Assembly (NCBI GenBank): GCA_902788095.1
Contig: CADAIT010000008.1
Location: 1-64,000, forward strand
From: an uncultured Bacteroidia bacterium
Lineage (GTDB): Bacteria; Bacteroidota; Bacteroidia; Bacteroidales; UBA932
Direction: 5' to 3'
DNA: 64,000 nt
Shown: positions 1 to 9,000 of the stretch, piece after piece
How positions within the stretch are numbered: the first letter of the stretch is position 1
How the letters are laid out: each line of letters opens with the position of its first letter
Notes under the pieces: generated by a model
The model's input: only the letters and a program-made list of their open reading frames with translations
The model's database searches: none
What the model was told of the DNA's origin: nothing
Translations under genes and position numbers: made by a program

Positions 1-163
1 TTCTGTTAAAGGTTGGCGGCAGTTCTGTCAAAGGTTGGATTTTGTGACGCCAACCTTTGACAGGGGAACGGCCTCTCGCATATCCCCAGGGCCATTTACG
101 TGCAAAAGGCTGGTCACTTAAAAACCAACCTTTTGCAATGATACAACCAACCTTTTGCAGAAG
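1..163. repeat. Array of short repeats with 22-bp spacing
   Basis: The left edge carries six copies of an AAAGGTTGG-type half-site in both orientations. A 16-bp unit at 1-16 recurs at 23-38 with one mismatch, offset 22 bp. CCAACCTTTTGCA occurs at 126-138 and again at 148-160, also offset 22 bp. The copy at 25-38 forms a perfect 14-bp inverted repeat with 50-63, and 101-114 pairs with 125-138 with one mismatch. The array lies just past the stop of the S9 peptidase gene, so some hairpins could also act in 3'-end formation. Spacing of two helical turns suggests protein binding on one DNA face, but that is inference and no cognate protein is visible. Confidence 0.75.
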
Positions 164-167
164 GGTC

Positions 168-2381
168 CTACTCCCCCTTCATCCAGCGGTCCAGCCAGCC
201 GAAGTAGCTTCGGTGCCAGTACAGGGCATTCTGGGGCTTCAGAATCCAGTGGTTCTCGTTAGGGAACACAATCAACTTGGAAGGAACACCCATCATTTGG
301 GCGGCGTTGAAAGCGGCCATGCCCTCATCTACCGGCACGCGGAAGTCCGAGCCTCCGTGTATGCACAGGATAGGCGTATGCCAGTTGGCGACCAGTTTAT
401 GCGGGGAGTTGTCGTAGTGACGACGGGCCTTGGGCAGCGTACTCCAGGGAGAACCGCCCTGCTTGAGACCGCCGAAGGTGACGCCATCCCCGGCAGGACC
501 CACCTCTCCGGCCCGATAAGCGAACTCATGCAGGCCGCCGTTGTCCCAGTTGGGGAACCACATTTCCTCCGTAGTCATGTACATGTGCTCCTCATTGAAA
601 ATACCTGCATGGGCGATGAAGCAGTCATACACATCCTTGTGGATGCCGGCCAGGTAGTAAACGCTGTAGCCGCCATAGGAAGCGCCGCAGGCCGCCACCC
701 CGCTCACAAACGGTTCCGCCTTGATATTGCGTGCAGCCGTGAGGTAGTCCTGCATGTTCAGGCCGATGTAGTCACCGGAAATCTCCTCGCACCAAGGCTG
801 GCCGAAAGCCGTGGTACCACGCCGGTTGGGCAGTACGACCACATAGCCCTGATGACACATGAGCAGGTAGTTCCAACGATAGCTCCATCCCTGCGAAAGC
901 GTGCCTTGAGGACCGCCCAGACAGATTTCAATGGCAGGATAGGTTTTGGAGGCATCGAACTGCGGCGGATACAGCACCCAGGTGAGCATCTTTTCTCCGT
1001 CCACGGTGTCCAGCCAGCGGGCCTCCGTATTATGCGCATCCAACTGCGAGAGCAGGTGCTCGTTCTCAAAACTGAGCTGCTTGACGGCATTGTCGTTCAC
1101 GGCCACCAACTCTGTCGGGAAGTCCATGGAGGCGTAGGTGGTAAGAAGCGTTCCGTCCTGCAGGACGCCAAACGGAGAGCCGAAGTCGAACCAGAGATTA
1201 TCGGCCGTAAGGCGCACAATCACAGGCGTTTCTGCGGGGACGACATTGAAGATGCCCTGGACGCCTTCCGCCAGTGCGGCAAAGTAGAGGGACTGGCTGT
1301 CGGCCGCCCACACAGGACCGTCGGCATTGTACTTGAAAGCCGATGTCACGTCGCGGATGTCCTCCACGGTCGGATTGGCGCTCTGCCCCTCCCCTTCTTC
1401 TTCAAAACGGACCGCTCCCACCATCAGGCGCACCTTGTCCGCCTCATAGCCGTCGCGTTCCATGGAAAGCCAGGCGAGTTTGCTGCCGTCCGGGCTCCAG
1501 ACCGGATGTGTGTCGTAGCCCCCGGCCGATGTCACCTGGGTGGTTTCTCCCGTAAGCGGGCAGTAAATGTAGATGCAGGTGTTGGTGGAGAAGGCGTATT
1601 CCTTGCCGGTCAACTTTTTGCAGGAATAGGCGATATAACGGCCGTCCGGGCTCCAGCAAAGGTCCGCCACATCCGGGAACGGGCCGTTGGGCAGCTGGAA
1701 GAGGACCTCGGCCCCGCCAAGGATATCCATTCCCTCGCGAATGAGCCCGTTGCCCAGCGACGCAACATAGCTGTGGGGGATTTCCGTCACCCAGTGGTCC
1801 CAGTGCCGATACATCAGGTCCTCCGTGGCATAGGCTTCCGCTTGGGAAAGCAGCGGATCCGTATCGGCGGGAACCTCTACCGCACTGTGGACGGAAGATA
1901 CATAAATGAGCTGCGACTCGTCCGGAGAGAGGAGATAATCGTCCATGCCGGCCGGCACGTCGGAAAGTTGCTCCCGCCTGCCCAGTTTACCATTGCTGTA
2001 CGGTGCCTTATACAACTGGCCGCCCTGCAGGAAATAGAGCGCATTGCCATCCCGGCTCCAGCGGGCCGATGCAATGCTCTTGCCATCCATGGTGAGCTGC
2101 GTAGGCTGGCCGCCCTCCACAGGCAGCACGAACAGGTTGCGCACGCTGCGGTTCTCTTCAATGGAAGTGTAGCTCACGCCATACAGGATGGTTTTTCCGT
2201 CCGGCGACAGCTGGGGGTCGCTCAGGCGGCCGAGAGAGAGCAGCAATTCGGGGGTCATGTGCCCGTCCTCCACATGCAGGGAGGAAGGGCCGATGTAGGC
2301 TTGGTCCGGTTTCATTTCCGCGTTGTTACAGGCAGCGAGGGCCAACACGGCGGCCGCCACTGCAAAATACTTAGTTTTCAT
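168..2381 (-). CDS. S9 family prolyl-oligopeptidase-type peptidase, lipoprotein
   Basis: This 737-residue protein resembles the dipeptidyl/acylaminoacyl peptidases of clan SC, which cleave short peptides from their N-terminus. A lipobox (LAAC, Cys18) predicts anchoring to an envelope membrane facing the periplasm. Residues 50-440 contain repeated SPDG motifs typical of the beta-propeller. The C-terminal alpha/beta hydrolase domain carries the nucleophile in GASYGG (Ser568), with Asp679 in GGSDFRVP and His711 in NENHW completing the triad. The start overlaps the end of the upstream WYL regulator gene by 11 nt, so the two are probably co-transcribed. The exact substrate cannot be read from the sequence. 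Confidence 0.9.
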   Translation of the reverse strand: MKTKYFAVAAAVLALAACNNAEMKPDQAYIGPSSLHVEDGHMTPELLLSLGRLSDPQLSPDGKTILYGVSYTSIEENRSVRNLFVLPVEGGQPTQLTMDGKSIASARWSRDGNALYFLQGGQLYKAPYSNGKLGRREQLSDVPAGMDDYLLSPDESQLIYVSSVHSAVEVPADTDPLLSQAEAYATEDLMYRHWDHWVTEIPHSYVASLGNGLIREGMDILGGAEVLFQLPNGPFPDVADLCWSPDGRYIAYSCKKLTGKEYAFSTNTCIYIYCPLTGETTQVTSAGGYDTHPVWSPDGSKLAWLSMERDGYEADKVRLMVGAVRFEEEGEGQSANPTVEDIRDVTSAFKYNADGPVWAADSQSLYFAALAEGVQGIFNVVPAETPVIVRLTADNLWFDFGSPFGVLQDGTLLTTYASMDFPTELVAVNDNAVKQLSFENEHLLSQLDAHNTEARWLDTVDGEKMLTWVLYPPQFDASKTYPAIEICLGGPQGTLSQGWSYRWNYLLMCHQGYVVVLPNRRGTTAFGQPWCEEISGDYIGLNMQDYLTAARNIKAEPFVSGVAACGASYGGYSVYYLAGIHKDVYDCFIAHAGIFNEEHMYMTTEEMWFPNWDNGGLHEFAYRAGEVGPAGDGVTFGGLKQGGSPWSTLPKARRHYDNSPHKLVANWHTPILCIHGGSDFRVPVDEGMAAFNAAQMMGVPSKLIVFPNENHWILKPQNALYWHRSYFGWLDRWMKGE

Positions 2382-3279
2382 ATAGTTGTAATGTTTTGTT
2401 CAAGGCGTCTTTCACGGCTTGCCGCAGGGACTCCGGCTCCACCACTTCCAGTCCGGCGCCATGCTTGCAGAGCTCCATCACCAGATTGGGATTAGGGATG
2501 AGACGGAGCGCGAACTCACAGTGGCTTCCATCCTGAGAAACAAGCGTTTGACTGGGGTGCAGGGGCAAATCCTGCAGATACGCAGCCTCCCGCAGGGTGG
2601 TGCGCAGCTTTACCAGTACCGGCCGCTGACCTTCTTCCGGAAGATACATGCCGTAACTGGCCTCGAAAGCATCCCCCACGTTGAATCCGGCCGGCATTTT
2701 GAATTTGCCGCCGGTACGTTCCACGGACAGCAGGCGGTCCAGCGCATATACCCGCAGCGTGGCGGATTCCTCGCTGTATCCCACCAAGTACCAGCGTTTG
2801 GCGAATTCGCGCAGGGCATAAGGCCGGACCGTACGGACATCTGCGCTGGGGCTCAAATACTTACGGTATTGTATGCGCAGGACCTCTTCTTCCAGCATGG
2901 CCTGCATAAGCACGGTGAGGTATTTCTGGCCCGAAGGCACGTCTTCCACGCTCACCCGCCCCCGCAGGCGTTCCTGCCCCAGCGTAAGAAGGCTGTTCAC
3001 CGTGAAGGTGTTAATCAGGTACTCCACCGCGGCGCGCTTGTCCACGGCGCTTTCTGCAGAATCGATTTTATACAGGTTGGTGCTGCGGTCGCACACGACC
3101 ACTATCCCGAATATCTCCTCCACCGCAGCACGATGGTTCAGGAACGAACGGCGGGGATACGCTTCCCCGAAACGCTGCTTCCATCTGTCCGCTACCTCCG
3201 GCCAGGAAAGACCGCGCTCCCCCGCCTCGACGAAGAGTTGCACCAGGAAGATATACTTGCCAATGAGTTCCGGAACCAT
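2371..3279 (-). CDS. WYL domain transcriptional regulator
   Basis: The 302-residue protein has an N-terminal helix-turn-helix-like region (about 1-75) followed by a WYL domain around residues 135-200 containing the signature RWYLVGY. WYL proteins are ligand-responsive DNA-binding regulators; the ligand here is unknown. A TATCTTTG -7 box at 3286-3293 lies only 6 nt upstream of the ATG, so the mRNA is probably leaderless. The 3' end overlaps the S9 peptidase gene by 11 nt, making that peptidase its likely operon partner. A link between regulator and peptidase function is inference from position only. Confidence 0.85.
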   Translation of the reverse strand: MVPELIGKYIFLVQLFVEAGERGLSWPEVADRWKQRFGEAYPRRSFLNHRAAVEEIFGIVVVCDRSTNLYKIDSAESAVDKRAAVEYLINTFTVNSLLTLGQERLRGRVSVEDVPSGQKYLTVLMQAMLEEEVLRIQYRKYLSPSADVRTVRPYALREFAKRWYLVGYSEESATLRVYALDRLLSVERTGGKFKMPAGFNVGDAFEASYGMYLPEEGQRPVLVKLRTTLREAAYLQDLPLHPSQTLVSQDGSHCEFALRLIPNPNLVMELCKHGAGLEVVEPESLRQAVKDALNKTLQLYEN

Positions 3280-3285
3280 AACTCA

Positions 3286-3314
3286 CAAAGATAACAAAAT
3301 TTTATGTAATTTTG
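3286..3314. promoter_or_regulatory. Divergent -7 boxes for WYL regulator and FAD oxidoreductase
   Basis: The minus-strand box TATCTTTG is at 3286-3293, 6 nt from the WYL ATG. The plus-strand box TAATTTTG is at 3307-3314, giving the FAD-dependent gene a leader of roughly 60 nt. Both match the Bacteroidota consensus TAnnTTTG exactly. No clear -33 TTG elements were assigned. Confidence 0.7.
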
Positions 3315-3380
3315 CGGTGCAGCGGTGGCTATAAAACCCGAAATTCGTGGAGACGGCAGCGCCGCGATACATCTTTGACC

Positions 3381-4925
3381 ATGAAAGAATTCGAAATAGC
3401 TCAGAAAATAGGCAAGGAACTGACACAGGACCAGCTTCGTGAAGCGGCCGCCAAGGCGCTGGGGGTGAAGCCGGAGAAAGTGGGCCATGTGGAAGTGACC
3501 CGCCGCAGCATCGACGCCCGGCAGGACATCCTGTACCGGTACCGTGTTCAGGCTTACAGGGACAATGAACCCTATGAGCCGTATCGCATTGCGCCCTATA
3601 TGGACGTGCACGGGGCACGGCCCGTAATTGTGGTGGGAGCCGGTCCCGCAGGCATGTTTGCAGCCCTCAAGCTGCTGCAGCTCGGGCTGAGGCCCATCGT
3701 CCTGGAACGGGGAAAAGATGTGGAGCGCCGCAAAGTGGACATGGCGCGGCTTTCCACGGAAGGCGTGCTGGATCCGGATTCCAATTATTGCTATGGAGAA
3801 GGCGGAGCCGGTGCCTTCAGCGACGGAAAGCTATATACGCGCTCTTCCAAGCGGGGCGATATCCGCGAGGTGCTGCACCAGCTGGTGGCGTTCGGCGCCC
3901 ATCCTGACATCCTGACAGACGCACATCCGCATATCGGAACGGACAAACTGCCGGAAGTGGTGAAAAACATCCGCCGCTGCATTGAGTCGCATGGCGGGGA
4001 GTATCACTTTGACGCACGGGTGACGGACCTTGTCCGCAGGGCCGATGGCAGCTTCGAAGTCCATTGTGGTTCAAGCATTTATACAGCCGGTCAAGTGATT
4101 CTGGCAACGGGGCATTCGGCACGGGATATTTACGAGCTTTTCCAGGCCAAAGGCTGGAAACTGGAGGCCAAGGGATTTGCACTGGGCGTCCGCGTGGAGC
4201 ACCCGCAATGGCTGTTGAATCAAATCAGGTACCACGGTAAATATCAGCCGTTTATGCCAACGGCCGAATATTCTTTTGTGCAGCAGGTTGACGGACGCGG
4301 CGTGTTCTCCTTCTGCATGTGCCCGGGCGGTATCCTGGTTCCATCCTCCACCGAACCGGAGACCGTGGTGCTCAACGGCATGTCCAACGCCGCCCGCAAC
4401 TCCAAATGGGCCGATGCCGGCGTCGTCGTGCAGATTGAACCCGGCGACCAGCCGGAGCGGTATGCAGGCCCTTTTGCCCTCATGGATTTCCAGCGGGATG
4501 TGGAGCGGGCCATGTACCGCTACGCGCAGGAACATGGCGCCCGACACCCGTTCACGGCCCCGGCTCAGCGCATGAAAGACTTCTGCAGAGGGCTGGTTTC
4601 CAAGGACTTGCCCAAGACATCGTATCATCCCGGAACGGTTTCGGCCCCCTTGCATGAACTGCTCCCGGAGCATGTGGCCGGGCGCCTGAGGAAGGTATTT
4701 CCCATGGTGGAGCGCAGCATGCGCGGTTACTATACCAACGACGCCCTGCTGCTGGGCGTCGAGTCACGTACTTCTTCGCCGATTCGTCTCCCGCGGAATC
4801 CCGACACCCTGGAGCACGTGGACGTCCCCGGCCTGTATCCCTGCGGAGAAGGCGCCGGTTACGCCGGCGGCATTGTCTCCTCCGCGCTGGACGGCATCAA
4901 CTGCGCCATCGCCGCCGGGCGATAA
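3381..4925 (+). CDS. FAD-dependent oxidoreductase (COG2509-type)
   Basis: This 514-residue flavoprotein belongs to the NAD(P)/FAD-dependent dehydrogenase family often annotated simply as FAD-dependent protein. The dinucleotide-binding motif VVGAGPAGMFAALKLL lies near residue 80, followed by an acidic-ended strand IVLERG. Later motifs typical of the family include GEGGAGAFSDGKLYTRS and ATGHSARDIY, and a C-terminal ALDGINCA segment closes the FAD site. Residues 1-75 form a separate N-terminal domain. The ATG at 3381 is preferred because it begins the conserved domain and leaves the -7 box at 3307-3314 upstream. The physiological substrate is unknown. Its stop is 11 nt from that of the convergent tsaD. 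Confidence 0.85.
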   Translation: MKEFEIAQKIGKELTQDQLREAAAKALGVKPEKVGHVEVTRRSIDARQDILYRYRVQAYRDNEPYEPYRIAPYMDVHGARPVIVVGAGPAGMFAALKLLQLGLRPIVLERGKDVERRKVDMARLSTEGVLDPDSNYCYGEGGAGAFSDGKLYTRSSKRGDIREVLHQLVAFGAHPDILTDAHPHIGTDKLPEVVKNIRRCIESHGGEYHFDARVTDLVRRADGSFEVHCGSSIYTAGQVILATGHSARDIYELFQAKGWKLEAKGFALGVRVEHPQWLLNQIRYHGKYQPFMPTAEYSFVQQVDGRGVFSFCMCPGGILVPSSTEPETVVLNGMSNAARNSKWADAGVVVQIEPGDQPERYAGPFALMDFQRDVERAMYRYAQEHGARHPFTAPAQRMKDFCRGLVSKDLPKTSYHPGTVSAPLHELLPEHVAGRLRKVFPMVERSMRGYYTNDALLLGVESRTSSPIRLPRNPDTLEHVDVPGLYPCGEGAGYAGGIVSSALDGINCAIAAGR

Positions 4926-4936
4926 AACGCTCCCTG

Positions 4937-5959
4937 TCAAAAATCCGCCATTCGGGAGACGGGAGCCACGTCCAGCGACGTGCGTACGCCGGCCTTATAC
5001 TGGAACCAACCGGCCACGGCTATCATGGCTGCGTTGTCCGTAGTAAATTTAAATTCAGGAAGATACACATTCCAGTGCCGTCTGGCGCCTTCCTCCAGCA
5101 TGCGCTGGCGCAGGCCGCTGTTTGCGCTGACTCCGCCGCCGATGGTGATTTCCCGGATACGGGTTTCCTTGGCCGCACGGATGAGTTTTCCCATGAGCAC
5201 GTCAATGAGCGTTTTCTGGAAACTGGCGCAAAGGTCCTCCTTGTTTTTTTCCAGGAAGTCGGGATCCTGCGCCATCTGGTCCCTCACAAAATACAGGAGC
5301 GAAGTTTTTACACCGGAAAAGCTGTAGTCCAGCCCCGGAATGTTGGGCTTGGCAAAGTGGAAGCGCTCCGGGTCCCCCTGCTTGGCCAGCCGGTCAATCA
5401 CAGGACCGCCGGGATATCCGAGCCCCAGCATTTTGGAGCACTTGTCGAAAGCCTCTCCCACGGCATCGTCAATGGTCTGTCCCAGGATGTCGTAGGAAAG
5501 CGGACTGTTCACCCGCACAATCTGGGAATTGCCGCCGGAAACCAGCAGGCACAAGTACGGGAACGACGGCTCCCGCACGGGAACGCCCTCCTGCCGCACG
5601 AAACCGGCCAGAATGTGTCCCTGCAGGTGATTTACCATCACCATGGGAATGTCCAGGGAAAGCGAAAGGGCCTTGGCGAAAGAGGTTCCCACCAGCAAAG
5701 AGCCCAGCAAACCCGGTCCGCGCGTAAAGGCGACGGCCGTAAGGTCCCCCGCCGCCACGCCGGCTTTCCGCAATGCCTCGGACACCACGGGAACGATGTT
5801 TTGCTCATGCGCCCGCGAGGCTAGCTCGGGCACTACGCCGCCAAAATCCTTGTGAACCTGCTGAGAAGCAATCACGTTGGACAACAGCACGCCGTCCCGG
5901 ATGACGGCCGCCGAAGTGTCGTCACAGGAAGATTCTATTCCCAGAATAATGTCTGCCAT
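4937..5959 (-). CDS. tsaD: tRNA N6-adenosine threonylcarbamoyltransferase TsaD
   Basis: TsaD transfers the threonylcarbamoyl group from threonylcarbamoyl-AMP to A37 of ANN-decoding tRNAs, with TsaB and TsaE as partners. The 340-residue protein starts with ILGIESSCDDTSAA, contains the metal-binding NHLQGHI motif (HxxxH), and has the ASKH/actin-fold motifs LVSGGNSQ and GGGVSANSGLR. The ATG at 5959 is chosen over upstream codons because the -7 box (5984-5991) would otherwise fall inside the coding region. tsaD is divergent from tamB. The downstream t6A-modifying gene mtaB lies in the neighbouring operon. Confidence 0.96.
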   Translation of the reverse strand: MADIILGIESSCDDTSAAVIRDGVLLSNVIASQQVHKDFGGVVPELASRAHEQNIVPVVSEALRKAGVAAGDLTAVAFTRGPGLLGSLLVGTSFAKALSLSLDIPMVMVNHLQGHILAGFVRQEGVPVREPSFPYLCLLVSGGNSQIVRVNSPLSYDILGQTIDDAVGEAFDKCSKMLGLGYPGGPVIDRLAKQGDPERFHFAKPNIPGLDYSFSGVKTSLLYFVRDQMAQDPDFLEKNKEDLCASFQKTLIDVLMGKLIRAAKETRIREITIGGGVSANSGLRQRMLEEGARRHWNVYLPEFKFTTDNAAMIAVAGWFQYKAGVRTSLDVAPVSRMADF

Positions 5960-5983
5960 ACGCTTGTTACAGAAATCCGATTG

Positions 5984-6011
5984 CAAAGATAGTAATAAAT
6001 TACTATTTTTG
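5984..6011. promoter_or_regulatory. Divergent -7 boxes for tsaD and tamB operon
   Basis: TATCTTTG reads on the minus strand at 5984-5991 (tsaD) and TATTTTTG on the plus strand at 6004-6011 (tamB). The tamB box ends 7 nt before its ATG. Both promoters share a 59-bp intergenic region. Confidence 0.75.
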
Positions 6012-6018
6012 TAGATTG

Positions 6019-9000
6019 ATGAAACGCGTCCTCAAAATATCGGCCTGGCTGCTGGGCCTGCTGTTCCTGCTTATTCTGGCAGGACTGGTGGCCATTCAGT
6101 CGCCGCGCGTACAAACCTTCCTGGCAGAACAGGTGGTAGCGCAGCTTCAGGACCGGATAGACGCGGACCTGGACATCGGCCTGGTCACCCTGCGTCCCTT
6201 CGACGCCGTCGTGCTGCACGACATCGTCATGAAAGACCCCGCCCCCGTAGTGGGCGGCATGGACACGGTGGCCTGCATCAAGAACCTGACCGTCAAATTC
6301 AACCTCATGGGTCTGTTCCGCGACAGCGGCGTACATGTCCGCCGGCTCAAACTGGACGGCGGCGTATTCAACCTCTCCGTCGAGCCGGACATGGACAGCC
6401 CGAACGGTTCCACCATGAACATGTACCGCGTGCTGGGCATCGCATCGGAACAGAATGACAAAGGTCCGGCACACTGGGGGAACCTGCTCAGCGCCAAATT
6501 TGTGGAAGTAAGCGACTTCACTTTCCGCTACGCCAGCGTCAGCAATGCACTGGCCATGTTCTCGGAAGGCAATTTCTTCTCCGCCGAATCCATCAACTGG
6601 AACGACTTCACCGTACACGTGGAAGACCTGGTGGCCGGCGACGTCGCCGTCAAGGACGACCTCATCATCGGCCAGGTGCAAGGTTTGGTGGCCGAGGAAA
6701 CGGCATCCGGGTTCCGGATTGACATGGCGTCGGCCCGGCGTGTGCAGGTGGGCCGGCAGAATGTCACCGTAAACGGCTTTCACCTCCAGAGCGGCAATAC
6801 CGACGCGCACCTGAGCCTGTTCACCATGGACGGCCCCCTCGCCGACTATGCGGACTTCACGGACAAAATCCGCCTGAACGCCCAAATTGCCGACGGGTCC
6901 GTCATCTCCATGCCCACGCTCCGTCATTTCGCAGACGGCTTGGGCGATTTGTCGTTTGAGGGCCGCATAGGGGGACAGGTAAGCGGCACCGTACGGGATT
7001 TGCGGCTGGAAGCCCTCCGGATTGAGGACACCCAGCACCCGGTCCGCCTGAGCGGACGAGGCCGTATCACGGGCCTTCCGGAAATTGACGACACCTATTT
7101 CGATATCCGGCTGGACGAACTCCAGTTTACGATGGCCGGCCTGGGCGGCTTCGTCAAGGCGTGGTCCCCCGGCACGGATCTGGACCTCTCCCACATAGCC
7201 CGCGGAGAACAGTTCCGCTTCTCGGGAGAGCTTGCCGGCATCCTGGACAAACTGCACGTGAAGGGCGACATCCACTCCCGTATCGGGCAGGTCCGGGCCG
7301 ATGCCACCCTGCAGAATGTCTTGGAGCAAAGCGAAGCCATCACCCTGGGCGGCGTAATCAGGACGGAGGACCTGCATCTGGGAAAACTGCTGGATACGCC
7401 TTCGCTGGGACCGCTCACGATGCACACCGGCCTTGAAGCCACCTTCGACAAAAAAATGCACGTGCGGCTGGACTCCCTGCACATCGCACGCCTGCAGGCC
7501 CTGGATTACGACTATTCGGACATCTCCGCCGTCGGCACTTACGGCGACGACGCCTTCGACGGACGCATCATCGCCGCCGACCCCAACCTGAACTTCCTCT
7601 TCCAGGGCACCTTCAACCTCTCCCGGAATACCCGAAACGCGGTCTATCGTTTCTATGCCTCCCTGGGCTATGCCGACCTTCACGCCCTTCACCTGGACAA
7701 TCGTCCCCGTTCCAAAATCAGCTTCCAGGCATCGTCCAACTTCCTGCGTACGGAAACACAGGACCTGCTCGGCGACATCCATGTGAGGAACATCTGGCTG
7801 GAAAGCGAGAGCGGAAGGGACGAATTGGGAGACGTGACCGTTCAGGCGCATGCCAACGACAACGTGAGCCGCATCCACCTGGAATCCGGTTTCCTGGAGG
7901 GCTCGTATGTGGGCGACGCCGCCCCGGCCCAGTTCATAAACGACCTCAAATACCTGGTTCTGCAACGGGACCTCTCCGCCCTGCTGGAAGAGGTGCCCGA
8001 CCCCTGGGAAGGCGCCGCTTACGACGTGAACCTGAAAGTGAAGGGCTCGCAGCTGCTCTGGAACTTCCTGGTGCCCGGTCTCTATCTGGAGAAAAATACG
8101 AATATCGCGCTCAACGTGAACAAGGCGGGCCTGGTCACGGCCCAGGTAAAGTCGGGACGCGTCGCCCTGAACGACAAGTTCATCAAGGACTTGCAACTGG
8201 ACTTCAACAACGGGAATACCGGACAGAGCGCCTCGCTCACCGGCCGGCAAATTTCCCTGTCCGGAACGCAGATCCTGAACAACCGCATCTCTCTTTTCGC
8301 CGATGACAACCAGGTGGGATTCGGCTACACCTTCGACAATACGGAGGACGAAGACACCCGGGCCGAAATCTATTTCTCCGGGGACCTGGACCGCGACGAA
8401 AACGGACTTATCGTCAGCGCCCGCGCCCTTCCTTCCAACATATACTACAAAGGCAACGGCTGGGGCATCTCCAGCGGAGAAATCCGCTACAGCAACGGCG
8501 ACATTTCCATCGGACAGCTCATGGCCCGGCATGACGAGGAAACCCTGCTGGTGGACGGAGGGCTGTCCGGGAAGAGGACGGATACCCTTTCGGTCACCAT
8601 GGACAAGTTCGACATCGGCCTGCTGAATACCTTCAGCGGCCTGCTGCCCAGCCTCGCCGGCCATGCCACGGGAAAAGCGCTGCTGCTGTCCCCTACCCAA
8701 CCTTCGGCCGGGCTCATCGCCGGCATCCGCTGCGACTCAACATACGTAGCCGGGCACCGCATGGGCCAGCTGGACATTTCCAGCAACTGGGACGAAGCCG
8801 ACCAACGCTTCAACGCCCGCGTGAGCAATCTGCTCAACGGACGGAACAACTTGAACGCCACGGCCTACCTGAAGCCCGACGACAATTCTTTCCAGGTGGA
8901 AGCCCGCCTGGACCGGCTCAACATAGGTTATGCCGCTCCGTTCCTGAACACCGTTTTCTCCGAATTCGGCGGCTTCCTGAGCGGCGAAGTCGGCATGAAC

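Noticed and set aside
1..163. CRISPR array
   Set aside because: Repeats are only 9-16 bp, occur in both orientations and have no constant-length spacers; no cas gene is near.
57..2495. 812-codon open frame antisense to the S9 peptidase
   Set aside because: It lacks any recognisable domain and mirrors the codon structure of the peptidase, whose catalytic triad and lipobox are intact on the other strand.
4950..4960. Possible second copy of the mtaB element terminus (ATTCGGGAGA)
   Set aside because: It encodes conserved residues near the end of tsaD and has no partner arm; coincidental match.
5935..8700. 921-codon open frame antisense to tamB
   Set aside because: A long open frame opposite a GC-rich gene is expected by chance; it runs through the tamB promoter and shows no domain.
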